Positions 45,732 through 54,985 of a stretch of DNA of 64,000 nt are shown one piece after another (position 1 is the first letter of the stretch; every line of letters starts with the position of its first letter). Below the pieces are notes generated by a model. It made no database searches. It saw nothing but the letters and a program-made list of their open reading frames with translations, and was not told where the DNA came from. This DNA is from CAMTUW01 sp947085035 (GTDB lineage Bacteria > Actinomycetota > Coriobacteriia > Anaerosomatales > PHET01): the NCBI GenBank assembly GCA_947085035.1, contig CAMTUW010000006.1, positions 1 through 64,000 on the forward strand, given 5' to 3'. Made by a program: the position numbers and the translations under genes.

Positions 45732-45758
45732 ACTGGCTCCACTGATGAAAGAGGAGAA

Positions 45759-46139
45759 GTGACCGAAGAGACGATCCCCACTGCGGCAGACGCGTCAGAA
45801 CACACGGTCTCGACGTGGCCGTTCGTGACGTATCTCGCGGCATGGTGTATGTACGCCGGGGTCGTTGTATGGCGCTTTGTGCAGGTGCCGGCCGATACCG
45901 CGGTGTTCGAGTCGCCCGACTACGCAATCGCGATGTTCGCGGGCGCGACCCTCTCGTTCACCGGCCCACTTCTCTCGTTGGCGGTCTGGATCGCTTCGTG
46001 GGACCGCGAGCAGGCGAGTCGGCTGGGCTTGTTGGCCTCGGCCGCGTTGAAGGGCTCGATCGCCACGCTTGCGGGTGTGAGCCTGTGGTGGCTCGCGTTG
46101 TTGGTCGTGGATCAGGTCCGGCTCGGCCGGATCCTCTGA
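45759..46139 (+). CDS. Three-helix membrane protein, unknown family
   Basis: I do not recognise it. The 126-residue product has a polar N-terminus and three membrane helices (about 22-44, 56-80 and 95-118). A GTG start at 45759 is preceded by GAGGAG. It sits between the MFS exporter and ddl in the same direction with short gaps (27 and 18 bases), so cotranscription with ddl is likely. Confidence 0.7.
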   Translation: MTEETIPTAADASEHTVSTWPFVTYLAAWCMYAGVVVWRFVQVPADTAVFESPDYAIAMFAGATLSFTGPLLSLAVWIASWDREQASRLGLLASAALKGSIATLAGVSLWWLALLVVDQVRLGRIL

Positions 46140-46157
46140 CAGTGAGGTGCGTATCGG

Positions 46158-47102
46158 ATGGCCACTAGACCACGAAACGTGAATGTCGCCGTGTTGATGG
46201 GCGGGCGTTCGGCAGAGCGCGAAGTGTCACTCGTGACAGGCGCCCAAGTGGCTTCTGCCCTGGCGACCGCGGGGTTCGATGTCGTGGAGATCGACGCCGG
46301 CGATGACGACTTCATCGCCACGCTCTCGGGGACTCGCACACACGTCGTGTTCATCTGCCTGCACGGACGGTTCGGCGAGGACGGCACGGTCCAAGGGCTG
46401 TGCGAGCTGCTCGAGGTGCCGTACGTGGGAAGTGGCGTCCTTGCCAGCGCGCTCGCCATGGACAAGGTCATGAGTAAGCACTTCTTCCGCTCCTCAGGCA
46501 TACCCACGCCGGACTACGTGGTCTTGCGTCAGGGCGAGGAGATCGACTTCTCCGCCATCGGAGCACTGCTCGGAGACAAGACCGTCGTCAAGCCGGCGAA
46601 CGAGGGCTCAGCGATAGGCGTGACGATCGCGCACGATGCAGCCGAGTTGCCCACAGCCGTGGGGATCGCGTTCAGGCACGATCGCACGGTTCTGGTCGAG
46701 CAGTTCATCGGCGGCGTCGAGGTCACGGTCGGCGTGCTGGGCAACGAGCACCCGTTCGCGCTGCCAACGATCGAGATCGTGCCCGAACACGAGTTCTACG
46801 ACTACGAGAGCAAGTACCTTCCGGGAATGAGTCGCCACATCATTCCCGCGAGGATCGACGATGCCCTGCGAGACGAATGCGAGCGTCTCGCCGTTGCGGC
46901 GCACGTCTCGCTGGGGTGTCGGGGCATGTCGCGCTCGGACTTCATCGTCACGGTCGACGGCCACGTGCTCATCCTCGAGACGAACACGATCCCGGGCATG
47001 ACGCCGACCTCCCTTCTGCCCGATGCGGCCCGTGCCGCGGGCATCGAGTTTCCGGACCTGTGCGCAAGACTCGTCGAGCTCGCACTCGAGACAGGCTCAT
47101 GA
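46158..47102 (+). CDS. ddl: D-alanine-D-alanine ligase
   Basis: A 314-residue ATP-grasp ligase that makes D-Ala-D-Ala for peptidoglycan. It opens with the family motif VLMGGRSAEREVSL; FICLHGRFGEDGTVQG, the ATP-grasp lysine loop VKPANEGSAIGV and the C-terminal ILETNTIPGMTPTSL are intact. Residue-level D-Ala versus D-Lac specificity is not judged here; the sequence reads as ordinary Ddl. Confidence 0.95.
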   Translation: MATRPRNVNVAVLMGGRSAEREVSLVTGAQVASALATAGFDVVEIDAGDDDFIATLSGTRTHVVFICLHGRFGEDGTVQGLCELLEVPYVGSGVLASALAMDKVMSKHFFRSSGIPTPDYVVLRQGEEIDFSAIGALLGDKTVVKPANEGSAIGVTIAHDAAELPTAVGIAFRHDRTVLVEQFIGGVEVTVGVLGNEHPFALPTIEIVPEHEFYDYESKYLPGMSRHIIPARIDDALRDECERLAVAAHVSLGCRGMSRSDFIVTVDGHVLILETNTIPGMTPTSLLPDAARAAGIEFPDLCARLVELALETGS

Positions 47103-47184
47103 ATCGCGCCGCTCTCTGGTGCGCAACGGATGGGTGGGCGATACTGGGCTTCTAGGTCCGATGCACCTGAGGGGGAGACGCCCG

Positions 47185-47616
47185 ATGATCTGTCCGAACT
47201 GCGGTCATGCGAACGTCGACGGTTCCGCCACCTGCGCGAGTTGCGGTCAGCAGCTGTACGGCGCGCCTCCGGCACCACCGGCGCCGCCAGCTCCTCCTGT
47301 CGCCTACGCGCCACCGCCGGGGTACGCGCCCCCAAGCTACTCGCAGCCGCAGGTGGTTGCGGCCGTACCGATCAAGAGTCACCTGGTCATGGCGATTCTG
47401 GCCACGATCTTCTGTTGTATACCTTTCGGTATCGTGGGTATCGTGTTCGCCTCACAGGTCAACACCAAGCTCGCCGTAGGTGATTTCGCAGGCGCGCAGA
47501 AGGCCTCGCAAACGGCCTTGACCTGGTCGTGGGTTTCCATCGGTGCCGGACTCTTCGTCGCTGTCGCCTACGCTTTGCTTATCATGCTCGGTCTCATGAG
47601 CGGGTTGGCGTACTAG
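47185..47616 (+). CDS. Zinc-ribbon/CD225 (dispanin-like) membrane protein
   Basis: A 143-residue protein with an N-terminal zinc ribbon (CPNCGHANVDGSATCASCG), a Pro/Tyr-rich linker (about 30-65) and a CD225-type two-helix domain. That domain carries LATIFCCIPFGIVGIVFA and the conserved Ala/Gly loop before the second helix. Bacterial CD225 proteins are of unknown function. ATG 47185 has GGGGGAG 8 bases upstream. Its stop is three bases before the next gene; such CD225/DUF2752 pairs recur in many genomes. Confidence 0.88.
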   Translation: MICPNCGHANVDGSATCASCGQQLYGAPPAPPAPPAPPVAYAPPPGYAPPSYSQPQVVAAVPIKSHLVMAILATIFCCIPFGIVGIVFASQVNTKLAVGDFAGAQKASQTALTWSWVSIGAGLFVAVAYALLIMLGLMSGLAY

Positions 47617-47619
47617 GCG

Positions 47620-48048
47620 ATGTTTCGGAACAGCGCCATCCTGACACGCTCCGGGCCGATGGAGCGCTGGCTGCCCATTGCGGGCATCGCGGCTGCAGTG
47701 GGTGCACTTGCGCTGTTCGCCTCTGGGTGGGGGCACCTGATTCCACCGTGTCTGTTGCGCGAGTTCACCGGCACCTTGTGTCCGGGATGCGGGAGCGGGC
47801 GGGTGGCCCGCGCGTTTCTCGCACTTGATCTTTCCGCTGCGTGGAAGGCGAACCCGCTTGTCGTTCTCGCGCTCCCACCTACCGCGTACGGGCTCGTGCG
47901 AGAAGCGTTGCTGTCGTGGGGAGTGGCGCGACTCCCGTGGCCGCGACTTCGACCGTGGTGGGGATGGGCGTTGCTGGTCGGGGTACTCGCGTTCTGGGCG
48001 CTCAGGAACGTGGACTTCTGGCCGTTCGTGTTGCTCGCGCCTCGTTAG
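47620..48048 (+). CDS. DUF2752 membrane protein
   Basis: A 142-residue membrane protein of DUF2752. The hallmark CPGCGSGRVARAFLAL (about 53-68) follows a first membrane helix; two further helices lie near 80-97 and 112-135. Function unknown. It is coupled to the CD225 gene and overlaps the last four bases of the convergent kinase gene. Confidence 0.85.
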   Translation: MFRNSAILTRSGPMERWLPIAGIAAAVGALALFASGWGHLIPPCLLREFTGTLCPGCGSGRVARAFLALDLSAAWKANPLVVLALPPTAYGLVREALLSWGVARLPWPRLRPWWGWALLVGVLAFWALRNVDFWPFVLLAPR

Positions 48049-48713
48049 GTTCCGCTTGTAGGCAGCGTCACTGTCACAGTCGCCCCGCCGCCCTCACGCT
48101 CCGATATCGAGACCTGGCCTCCGTGACGGCTCGCCACGCTGTTCACAACCGTGAGCCCCAGACCGTTGCCGTACGTCTCCTGGTCTCGTTCCAGCCGGGC
48201 GAAGGGCTCAAGAACCATCGAGCGATCGCGTTCTGGAATCCCCGGCCCACGGTCGCTGACCTCGACGGTCACCCTATCGCCATGTGCGAGTATCCGCAGG
48301 TCGATGGGTCCGCTCGGCGCGTACTTCGCCGCGTTACCGAGCAGATTCTCGATCAGACGCGTTATGGCTGAGGCCTCTGCGTGAATCATGAGACCCGGAC
48401 GGGAGTCGACGATCACTTCGCGATCGAAACTGACGGACGCGTCGGCGACCGCGCGCCTCGCGATGCCGTCGAGGTCGACCGTTTCGAACGACTCCGTTTC
48501 GTGCGATCCTCCCGCCATCGTGTGCGCGATCAGCTTGTCGGCCCGGTGAACAGCGAGCTCGATACCCTCGATCGCCTCGCGACGAGCGTCGTTGCCCAGA
48601 TCGGCATGGCGCAGCAACGCCGCATAGCCGACGATCACGGTCAGGGCGCCCCGGAGATCATGAGCGCACAGCGCCAGATCCTCGGCGCTGGGCATTCGGC
48701 GTTGCTCCGTCAT
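48045..48713 (-). CDS. Minimal histidine kinase (DHp + ATPase, no sensor)
   Basis: A 222-residue kinase core without transmembrane or sensory domain. The phosphoacceptor motif is CAHDLRGALTVIVGYAALL (about 17-35). The N-box LIENLLGNAAKYA, G1 DRGPGI and G2 GNGLGL are all intact, so it should be catalytically competent. The His is in HDLR, the HPK variant common in bacteriophytochrome-like and actinobacterial kinases. No response regulator is adjacent, so it is an orphan kinase of unknown input. It is divergent from feoA. Confidence 0.85.
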   Translation of the reverse strand: MTEQRRMPSAEDLALCAHDLRGALTVIVGYAALLRHADLGNDARREAIEGIELAVHRADKLIAHTMAGGSHETESFETVDLDGIARRAVADASVSFDREVIVDSRPGLMIHAEASAITRLIENLLGNAAKYAPSGPIDLRILAHGDRVTVEVSDRGPGIPERDRSMVLEPFARLERDQETYGNGLGLTVVNSVASRHGGQVSISEREGGGATVTVTLPTSGT

Positions 48714-48761
48714 GCGGTCTCCCCCGATGTTGATGTCCTTGTGCGGTGTAATGGTACCCCC

Positions 48762-48790
48762 TTGACGTGGTATCCCGACCAGCCTAGTAT
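48762..48790 (+). promoter_or_regulatory. Promoter of the feoAB operon
   Basis: TTGACG (48762-48767) and TAGTAT (48785-48790) are separated by 17 bases, predicting a start near 48797 and a 46-base leader to feoA. No convincing Fur, IdeR or DtxR palindrome was recognised over it. Confidence 0.75.
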
Positions 48791-48842
48791 GTGCGCACGG
48801 AATGAATTAGCATGTACGAAGCCTCTCGCAAGGAGATCCGCC

Positions 48843-49145
48843 ATGGCACACATCGAAGACGCCACCTCCGGCCATGTGACGTGTGAGTCGTGCTCGCTCG
48901 CAAGTGCCCGCAAGGGCGAGCACTTCGAGATCATGGCCGTCGATGACGATTTCGCGCGCATCCAGGCGCTTCGTTTCGGCATGTCCGAGGGCTCGTGCGT
49001 CGAGTGCGTCACGCGCATCCCCGCCGGCCCGATCGTGGTGATGAGCGGTCGTCAGGAAATCGCCGTTGGCCGTGGGCTTGCCGAGCGAATCCAGGTGCGC
49101 AAGCGCCATCACGGCCACCATCGCGACGAGCACGCCACCAGCTAG
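48843..49145 (+). CDS. feoA: FeoA-family ferrous iron transport protein
   Basis: A 100-residue SH3-like cytosolic protein that assists FeoB. The FeoA pattern runs from LASARKGEHFEIM through FGMSEGSCVECV to VVMSGRQEIAVGRGLAERI. An extra N-terminal pair of Cys (CESC, about 14-17) and a His-rich tail (KRHHGHHRDEH) are unusual and could bind metal. AAGGAGA precedes ATG 48843; feoB follows after 54 bases. Confidence 0.92.
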   Translation: MAHIEDATSGHVTCESCSLASARKGEHFEIMAVDDDFARIQALRFGMSEGSCVECVTRIPAGPIVVMSGRQEIAVGRGLAERIQVRKRHHGHHRDEHATS

Positions 49146-49199
49146 CTCTTCTCGCACACCTCACTCGCGAAACCGGAACGCTCGAACAAAGGAGTCACC

Positions 49200-51086
49200 A
49201 TGCCCCGCTCCACCGAGGCGCCTAAATCTGCCGACGCGCTCTGTCACGGCCACCCGACAGGTACCGTCGCTCGAGAAGGCGTCGAAACGATCGTGCTGGC
49301 GGGCAATCCAAACGTGGGCAAGTCGGTCGTCTTCAACGCGTTCACCGGCACATATGTAGACGTCTCGAACTTCCCCGGCACGACCGTCGAGCTCACGCGC
49401 GGACGTTTCGGGGACATCGACGTCGTTGACACGCCAGGCGTCTACGGCGTGTCGAGCTTCAACGACGAGGAGCGAGTCGCCCGCGACATCATCTTGACCG
49501 GTGACGTCGTCGTGAACGTCGTCGACGCGGTGCATCCGGAGCGAGACCTCTTCTTGACGCTTCAACTCGTCGACATGGGCAAGCGCATGGTCGTCGCGCT
49601 GAACATGGCCGATGAGGCCCGCAAGCGCGGAGTGGGGATCGACCGCGACCTTCTCGAGGACCTGCTCGGTGTGCCGGTCATCGAGACGGTGGCCGTGTCC
49701 GGAGAAGGCCTCGAGAACCTCAAGGCGTCGATCTGCGAGGCACGCGTCGGTCATCCCGGTCACGACATCGAGGCCCAGCTCGTCGAGATGGCGGCGCGAG
49801 TAGGGTCGCGCGCCGAGGCGCTGATGGTGCTCGAGGGCGACCCCATCGTGAGCGAGCGTCACGGTGTCGAGCCCGGGACCGGGCGTGACGCGATCTACCT
49901 GCGCCGCCGTGATCGCGTCAACGACATCTGCGGCCATGTCGTCACCGAAACCAAGCAGGGTGCGTCGTTCTCCACGAGGTTGAGCCAGTGGATGATGCAT
50001 CCGGCGACCGGGATTCCGATGCTCCTTGGCCTCATGTACGTGATGTGGGTCGTCTTGGGCCAGTGGGTCGCGGGCGGACTCGTGGGCGTGCTGGAAGAGA
50101 CGTTGATGCTCGGCTACTGGGTACCCTTCGTCGAAGACGCCGTTGGCAGTGTCTTCGCACAGGGCTCGGTGCTTTTCACGATACTGGCCGGCGAGTTCGG
50201 GGTTCTCACCATGACCCCCACGTATCTCATCGGCGTCATACTGCCCCTTGTCACAGGCTTCTACCTGCTGCTCTCGGTACTCGAGGACTCGGGCTACCTG
50301 CCGCGGATCGCGGCGCTGGCGGACCGGTCGCTCATGGCGGTGGGACTCAACGGGCGTGCGGTGATCCCGCTGATCCTCGGGCTGGGCTGCGTGACGATGG
50401 GCACGCTCACGACCCGCATCCTCGGTTCCAAGCGTGAGCGCTTCATCGCCACCGCGCTCATGGCGATCGCGGTGCCGTGCTCCGCGCAGATCGCGGTCAT
50501 CGCGGGACTGATGGCGCGCACTGGATGGCTCTACTCGGCGCTCTATGTAGGCTTCCTGCTGTTCGTGTTCGGCGCTGTGGGTGCCGTGCTCAACAAGTTG
50601 GTGCCCGGGCAGTCGACCGACCTCCTCATCGACTTGCCGTCACTGCGGACTCCGCGGCTCGACAACGTCGTGCGCAAGAGCGGCATCAAGGTCTGGAACT
50701 TCATGAAGGAGGTCACGCTCTTCTTCGCGGCGGGCGCGGTGTTGATCTCCGTGCTCGAGGTGACCGGGTCGTTGGATTGGATCATCCGGGTGGCCGCACC
50801 CCTCACCGTGGGTTGGCTCGGACTGCCCGCAGAGGCGGCGACCGCCTTCGTCATGGGCTTCGTGCGTCGCGATTTCGGAGCGACCGGCTTCTTCACGATG
50901 AATCTCACTGACGCGCAGTTGTTGGTCGGGATGATCACGATCACGCTGTTCGTGCCGTGTATCGCCAGCGCGATGGTGATTCTCAAGGAGCGTGGCTGGG
51001 GCTACTTCGCGGGGCTGTTCGCGGGCTCGATAGTGATCGCCTTCATCATGGGTGGCGTCGTCGCTCGTGTAGCGGGGGTGCTGTAG
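49200..51086 (+). CDS. feoB: Ferrous iron transporter FeoB
   Basis: A 628-residue membrane GTPase for Fe(II) uptake in anaerobes. The N-terminal G domain has G1 GNPNVGKS (35-42), switch I NFPGTTVE, G3 DTPGVYG and G4 NMAD (about 135). The membrane half with two Gate/FeoB-C regions starts near 265; GLGCVTMG is a conserved core segment. The N-terminus carries CHGH (about 15-18), which may bind metal. It is followed by two bases and then the Cys-rich small gene. Confidence 0.96.
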   Translation: MPRSTEAPKSADALCHGHPTGTVAREGVETIVLAGNPNVGKSVVFNAFTGTYVDVSNFPGTTVELTRGRFGDIDVVDTPGVYGVSSFNDEERVARDIILTGDVVVNVVDAVHPERDLFLTLQLVDMGKRMVVALNMADEARKRGVGIDRDLLEDLLGVPVIETVAVSGEGLENLKASICEARVGHPGHDIEAQLVEMAARVGSRAEALMVLEGDPIVSERHGVEPGTGRDAIYLRRRDRVNDICGHVVTETKQGASFSTRLSQWMMHPATGIPMLLGLMYVMWVVLGQWVAGGLVGVLEETLMLGYWVPFVEDAVGSVFAQGSVLFTILAGEFGVLTMTPTYLIGVILPLVTGFYLLLSVLEDSGYLPRIAALADRSLMAVGLNGRAVIPLILGLGCVTMGTLTTRILGSKRERFIATALMAIAVPCSAQIAVIAGLMARTGWLYSALYVGFLLFVFGAVGAVLNKLVPGQSTDLLIDLPSLRTPRLDNVVRKSGIKVWNFMKEVTLFFAAGAVLISVLEVTGSLDWIIRVAAPLTVGWLGLPAEAATAFVMGFVRRDFGATGFFTMNLTDAQLLVGMITITLFVPCIASAMVILKERGWGYFAGLFAGSIVIAFIMGGVVARVAGVL

Positions 51087-51088
51087 TC

Positions 51089-51301
51089 ATGGCCTCTCTG
51101 TCGCTGTGTCCGTCGTGCGGCCTTGAGTCGAGCGAGATCCGCTGTCCTCGCTGTAACACGCTCAAGGTGGTCGGCTGCACAGGCGGTTGTCTTGGCTGCG
51201 GATCGAAGAAGCCGTGCCCGACGGAATCGAAGACCGCAGGCTCGCTCAGAGCGGGCGAACAGGGCTTCTCGGAAGGCACGAGCTGCTCGTCAACGGATTG
51301 A
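51089..51301 (+). CDS. Cys-rich zinc-ribbon-like small protein after feoB
   Basis: A 70-residue protein with nine Cys: CPSC (7-10), CPRC (19-22), C30, C34, C37, C43 and C66. The first two pairs form a rubredoxin-knuckle-like or zinc-ribbon pair; the CTGGCLGCGS segment resembles an Fe-S or second metal site. It lies two bases after feoB, in the position where FeoC or other accessory proteins occur, but it is not a winged-helix FeoC. Function unknown. Confidence 0.75.
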   Translation: MASLSLCPSCGLESSEIRCPRCNTLKVVGCTGGCLGCGSKKPCPTESKTAGSLRAGEQGFSEGTSCSSTD

Positions 51302-51423
51302 TGGTGTCGTGAGCGCCGCGTTGGCGTATCATTCGCTCAGCCCAGCACTGCACTTGGTACAACACCTTTGTCACGGGGCGGGAAAGCGCTGTCCCGACGC
51401 CAAGCACGAAGAAGGGAATCAAC

Positions 51424-51969
51424 ATGTCCGAGCAGGCACAGACCAATTCGCAGCAGACACTCGTCATCGGCCTCGTGGTGATCGCTGCGTTGCTGGCCGC
51501 CATCGTCGGGGTCATCATCTACCAGCAGAGCACCGCGCTGCCTGCCCCGAACGTGCAGGCCACGCCTCAGACGCCCGAGCAGCAGACTCCTCCCGCCGGG
51601 ATGGGCCAGTCCGCCCCCGTCGCGTTCGATCCCAAGGTGGCCACGAAGCTCGATAAGGGCGTAGAGCCCGAGGAGTGGGTCAAGCAGTACTACGAGGCGT
51701 GTGACAAAGACGACTGGCAGGGTGCGTTCAGCAGATTGCCGGCCGCCAAGAAGACCGGAAACTCGCCTGATGCTCTCAAGGAGCAGGTGAGCCAGTACGG
51801 GATCAAAGGCTTCAAGATCACGAGCGCGAAGATCGAGGGCGATAAGGCGTCGGTCTTGGTCGATCAGGTCACCGGTCAGTACGGCACGTTCGAGAACACC
51901 TGGACGTTTACCAAGGTCGATGGCGAGTGGCTCGTCGAGAACAAGGCAGTCACCGGCATGAGGCAATAG
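51424..51969 (+). CDS. Membrane-anchored NTF2/DUF4878-like protein
   Basis: A 181-residue exported protein with one N-terminal membrane helix (about 13-34). A Pro/Gln/Thr-rich linker (about 36-66) leads to an alpha+beta domain resembling NTF2-like or DUF4878 lipoprotein domains (PEEWVKQYYEACDKDDWQGAF onward, ending FTKVDGEWLVENK). No enzymatic residues can be named. It has its own terminator and is not obviously part of an operon. Confidence 0.7.
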   Translation: MSEQAQTNSQQTLVIGLVVIAALLAAIVGVIIYQQSTALPAPNVQATPQTPEQQTPPAGMGQSAPVAFDPKVATKLDKGVEPEEWVKQYYEACDKDDWQGAFSRLPAAKKTGNSPDALKEQVSQYGIKGFKITSAKIEGDKASVLVDQVTGQYGTFENTWTFTKVDGEWLVENKAVTGMRQ

Positions 51970-52014
51970 AACAGATCACGCACGCGGGCCTTTCGGCTCA
52001 CGCGCCGCGAGTCA

Positions 52015-52052
52015 CGAGACGGCCGTCCCTGGGGGCGGTCGTCTCGCATTTC
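52015..52052 (+). terminator. Terminator after the NTF2-like gene
   Basis: CGAGACGGCCG (52015-52025) pairs with CGGTCGTCTCG (52036-52046) with one mismatch, followed by CATTT. It ends the preceding gene; the dinG promoter would lie beyond it. Confidence 0.65.
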
Positions 52053-52093
52053 GGGGCATCCGCGCGTCAGACCTGGATGCTACGCTGGCGCGC

Positions 52094-54982
52094 ATGGACA
52101 ACGCAGCCCTGAGAAGCATCATAGTTCCCGGAACCGACCCCGACGTCGTCGCGGTGTATGAGTCGTTGGCTGAGCGCGGAGCCCGTGACCTGTACGGCTT
52201 CGAGGACGAGGTGTGCGTGCTCGATGTCGAGACGACCGGCTACGATCCCGCGCGCGATCGGTTGATCGAGGTCGCTGCGGCGGTGATGCGCGGCCCGGAG
52301 GTCCTTGACCGATTCCAGACGCTCGTCGACCCCGGCGTGCCGGTTCCACTCGAGATCACCAAGCTCACCGGCATCGATGACGAGATGCTTGTCGGCGCGC
52401 CCAGTCCTGACAGAGCGGTGAGCGAGCTGTGCGCGTTCGTGGGTGCGCGAGACATCGTCGCCCATCATGCGGCATTCGACCGGTCGTTCGTCGAGCGGGT
52501 GGCGGGTACCGGGACCCTCACCGGCACCTGGCTCGACTCGCTCACCTTCGCGCGCATCGGGCTGCCTCGCATGCGCAGCCATCGGCTCGTCGATCTTGCG
52601 GCCGCTTTCGCTCCGGGAGCAGCGGCTCGTGCGCATCGCGCTCCCGAAGACGTCGCCGCGCTGTGCGCGGTGTGGCGGGTCGCGCTTGCCGGTGTAGCCG
52701 CGCTGGACCCCGGGGTCCTCGAGCGGATCGCGCATCTCGCTCTGGAAGCCGCGTGGCCGGAACGTGAGTGGCTGACCCGCATCAGTGCGGGGGTGGGTCA
52801 TGCGCCCTACGACCTCAGGGAAGTGCGGCGCGCACGTGTCGCGAGCGACAAGGCCGAGGTGCTCCACGATGCCGATGAGGTCGCGTGCACCTTCCCATCG
52901 GTCGAGCGGGTTGTGGCGGAGTTCAGCGAGAGCGGTCTTGCCGGTCGCATGTATGAGGGCTACGAGCAGCGCGACGAGCAGGTTCAGATGGCCGAGGCGG
53001 TGCTCGGGGCCTTCGAGAGCTCGACGCACGTGGCCATAGAGGCGGGCACCGGCGTGGGGAAGTCCGTGGCGTATCTGGTGCCCGCTGCGCTCTTCTCGCT
53101 GGAGAACCGCGTGAGCGTCGGAGTTGCGACCAAGACCAACGCGCTCATGGATCAGCTGGTCTACCACGAGTTACCGCGACTCAACGACGCTTTGGGTGGA
53201 GGTCTGCGCCATGTGGCCCTGAAGGGCTACGACCATTATCCATGCCTGCGCAAGATCGAACGATTCGCCGCCGAGCTCAACGAGAGCTCCGAGACCGACA
53301 GGATCGTGATCGTCGCGATGCTTCTCGCGTGGACGAGTCAGTCATCCTGGGGCGATCTGGACGCGGTGAACACCCATTGGACGCGGGAGGTTCGCCCGCT
53401 GGTGCAGGCGAGCCAGGCGGACTGTCTCCGGAAGCGGTGCCGCTACTTCCCGAACCTGTGTTACCTGCATGGCGTGAGGCGTCGAGCCTCCAGTGCCCAT
53501 GTGGTGGTCACGAATCACGCGCTGCTCTTTCGCGATGTCGTAGCGGACGGGCAGATCCTGCCCTCGATTCGCCATTGGATCATCGATGAGGCGCATTCGG
53601 TCGAGGACGAGGCGCGCAAGCAGCTCACACTCACAGCCAGCCATGTGGAGCTCGCCGCCGTGCTCGGCGCGCTTCACGGGAGCCGTGGGGGCCTTCTCGA
53701 CGTGGTGCGCCGCGGGCTTGCGGGTCAAGAGAAGGCGGCGCCGCTGCTGGGCGTGGTTGCTCGCATGGAGGACGCGTGCGGGCGTTGCGCGACGCTTACG
53801 GCGTCGCTGTTCGACTTCGTGAAAGACCTCGCTTCGCTGGCCGGGGCGAGCGACTATGATTCGGCTGACCTGTGGCTTGACGCTCGGGTGCGTGATTCGG
53901 GGGCGTGGGGCACGGTGGCGACGACCGGGCGTTCGCTCGCCAAGCGACTCGAGGCGCTGATCGCGGACGGACGCGAGCTGATGACGCAGCTTGAGGCGCT
54001 GGGTCCGGACCACACCGACCAGCGTGCCGACCTCGCGGGTCTCCTCACGCGACTCGCCGATCAACACCTCGGACTCGTCGAGGTGATCGGTGGCGAGAAC
54101 ACGGACCTGTTCTACTCGGCGAAGCTCGACCGCCGACGGACGGTCACCACCGAGCAGCTCATCTCGGCGCGGCTTGACGTGGGCCGGGCGCTCGCCGAGG
54201 AGTTCTACCCCAACGCGCGCAGCGTCGTGTTCACCTCGGCGACCATCGCGATGGGCGAGTCGTTCGAGCATTTCGCGCGCAGCGTGGGCCTCGACGCCGA
54301 GGAGGGTCCGCGGTGGCGTGCGCTCAGGCTCGCGTCAAGCTACGACTTCGAGCGACAGATGGCCGTCTTCGTGCCCACGGACATCGCCTCGCCCAAAGAG
54401 CCGGGCTATCTGCGCGATCTGGAGAACCTGCTCGAAGGCGTACATGTCGCGATGGGGGGCAGCGTGCTCACGCTGTTCACCAATCGTCGCGAGATGGAGC
54501 GGGTTCACGCTGTGCTCGCTCCGCGCCTGCGGGTACGCGGGCTCGACGTGATCGCGCAGTCGCGCGGCACATCGGCGAAGCGGCTTCGCGACGAGTTCAT
54601 CGCAGACGAGCACCTCTCGCTGTTCGCCCTGAAGTCGTTTTGGGAGGGGTTCGACGCCAAGGGCGACACGCTGCGCTGCGTCGTGATCCCAAAGCTGCCG
54701 TTCGGCCGCCCCACCGATCCGCTGTCGCAAGAGCGCTCCTTGCGAGAAGGACGCTCATCCTGGCAGCGACATCAGCTTCCCGAGGCCGTCATCGAGGTGA
54801 AACAGGCGGCGGGTCGGCTCATCCGTTCGTCAAACGACGTGGGCTGTCTTGTCATCGCCGACACGCGCGTCGTCAAGATGAGTTACGGCCAGGCGTTCTG
54901 TGCGTCGCTGCCGGTCGCCGATATCGAGCGGATCCCGACCGCGCAGGTGCTCTCGGCGATCGCGCAGCGTTTCGGCCCGTAG
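52094..54982 (+). CDS. dinG: DinG-family helicase with N-terminal DnaQ-like 3'-5' exonuclease
   Basis: A 962-residue XPD/DinG-type superfamily 2 helicase. The N-terminal DEDDh exonuclease (about 38-215) has DVETTG, HHAAFDRSFV and HRAPEDV. The helicase follows with Walker A AGTGVGKS (about 315) and DEAH (about 498). Fe-S Cys sit in YPCLRK (about 384) and CLRKRCRYFPNLC (about 443-455). The last motif VKQAAGRLIRSSNDVG is conserved. No Shine-Dalgarno precedes ATG 52094, but TACGCT at 52079-52084 is placed like the -10 of a leaderless transcript. It is convergent with the WYL pair. Confidence 0.9.
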   Translation: MDNAALRSIIVPGTDPDVVAVYESLAERGARDLYGFEDEVCVLDVETTGYDPARDRLIEVAAAVMRGPEVLDRFQTLVDPGVPVPLEITKLTGIDDEMLVGAPSPDRAVSELCAFVGARDIVAHHAAFDRSFVERVAGTGTLTGTWLDSLTFARIGLPRMRSHRLVDLAAAFAPGAAARAHRAPEDVAALCAVWRVALAGVAALDPGVLERIAHLALEAAWPEREWLTRISAGVGHAPYDLREVRRARVASDKAEVLHDADEVACTFPSVERVVAEFSESGLAGRMYEGYEQRDEQVQMAEAVLGAFESSTHVAIEAGTGVGKSVAYLVPAALFSLENRVSVGVATKTNALMDQLVYHELPRLNDALGGGLRHVALKGYDHYPCLRKIERFAAELNESSETDRIVIVAMLLAWTSQSSWGDLDAVNTHWTREVRPLVQASQADCLRKRCRYFPNLCYLHGVRRRASSAHVVVTNHALLFRDVVADGQILPSIRHWIIDEAHSVEDEARKQLTLTASHVELAAVLGALHGSRGGLLDVVRRGLAGQEKAAPLLGVVARMEDACGRCATLTASLFDFVKDLASLAGASDYDSADLWLDARVRDSGAWGTVATTGRSLAKRLEALIADGRELMTQLEALGPDHTDQRADLAGLLTRLADQHLGLVEVIGGENTDLFYSAKLDRRRTVTTEQLISARLDVGRALAEEFYPNARSVVFTSATIAMGESFEHFARSVGLDAEEGPRWRALRLASSYDFERQMAVFVPTDIASPKEPGYLRDLENLLEGVHVAMGGSVLTLFTNRREMERVHAVLAPRLRVRGLDVIAQSRGTSAKRLRDEFIADEHLSLFALKSFWEGFDAKGDTLRCVVIPKLPFGRPTDPLSQERSLREGRSSWQRHQLPEAVIEVKQAAGRLIRSSNDVGCLVIADTRVVKMSYGQAFCASLPVADIERIPTAQVLSAIAQRFGP

Positions 54983-54985
54983 CCG

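Noticed and set aside
48797..48842. Possible Fur or IdeR box in the feoA leader (AT-rich gaattagcatg)
   Set aside because: No palindrome of the required symmetry; only the promoter hexamers are convincing.
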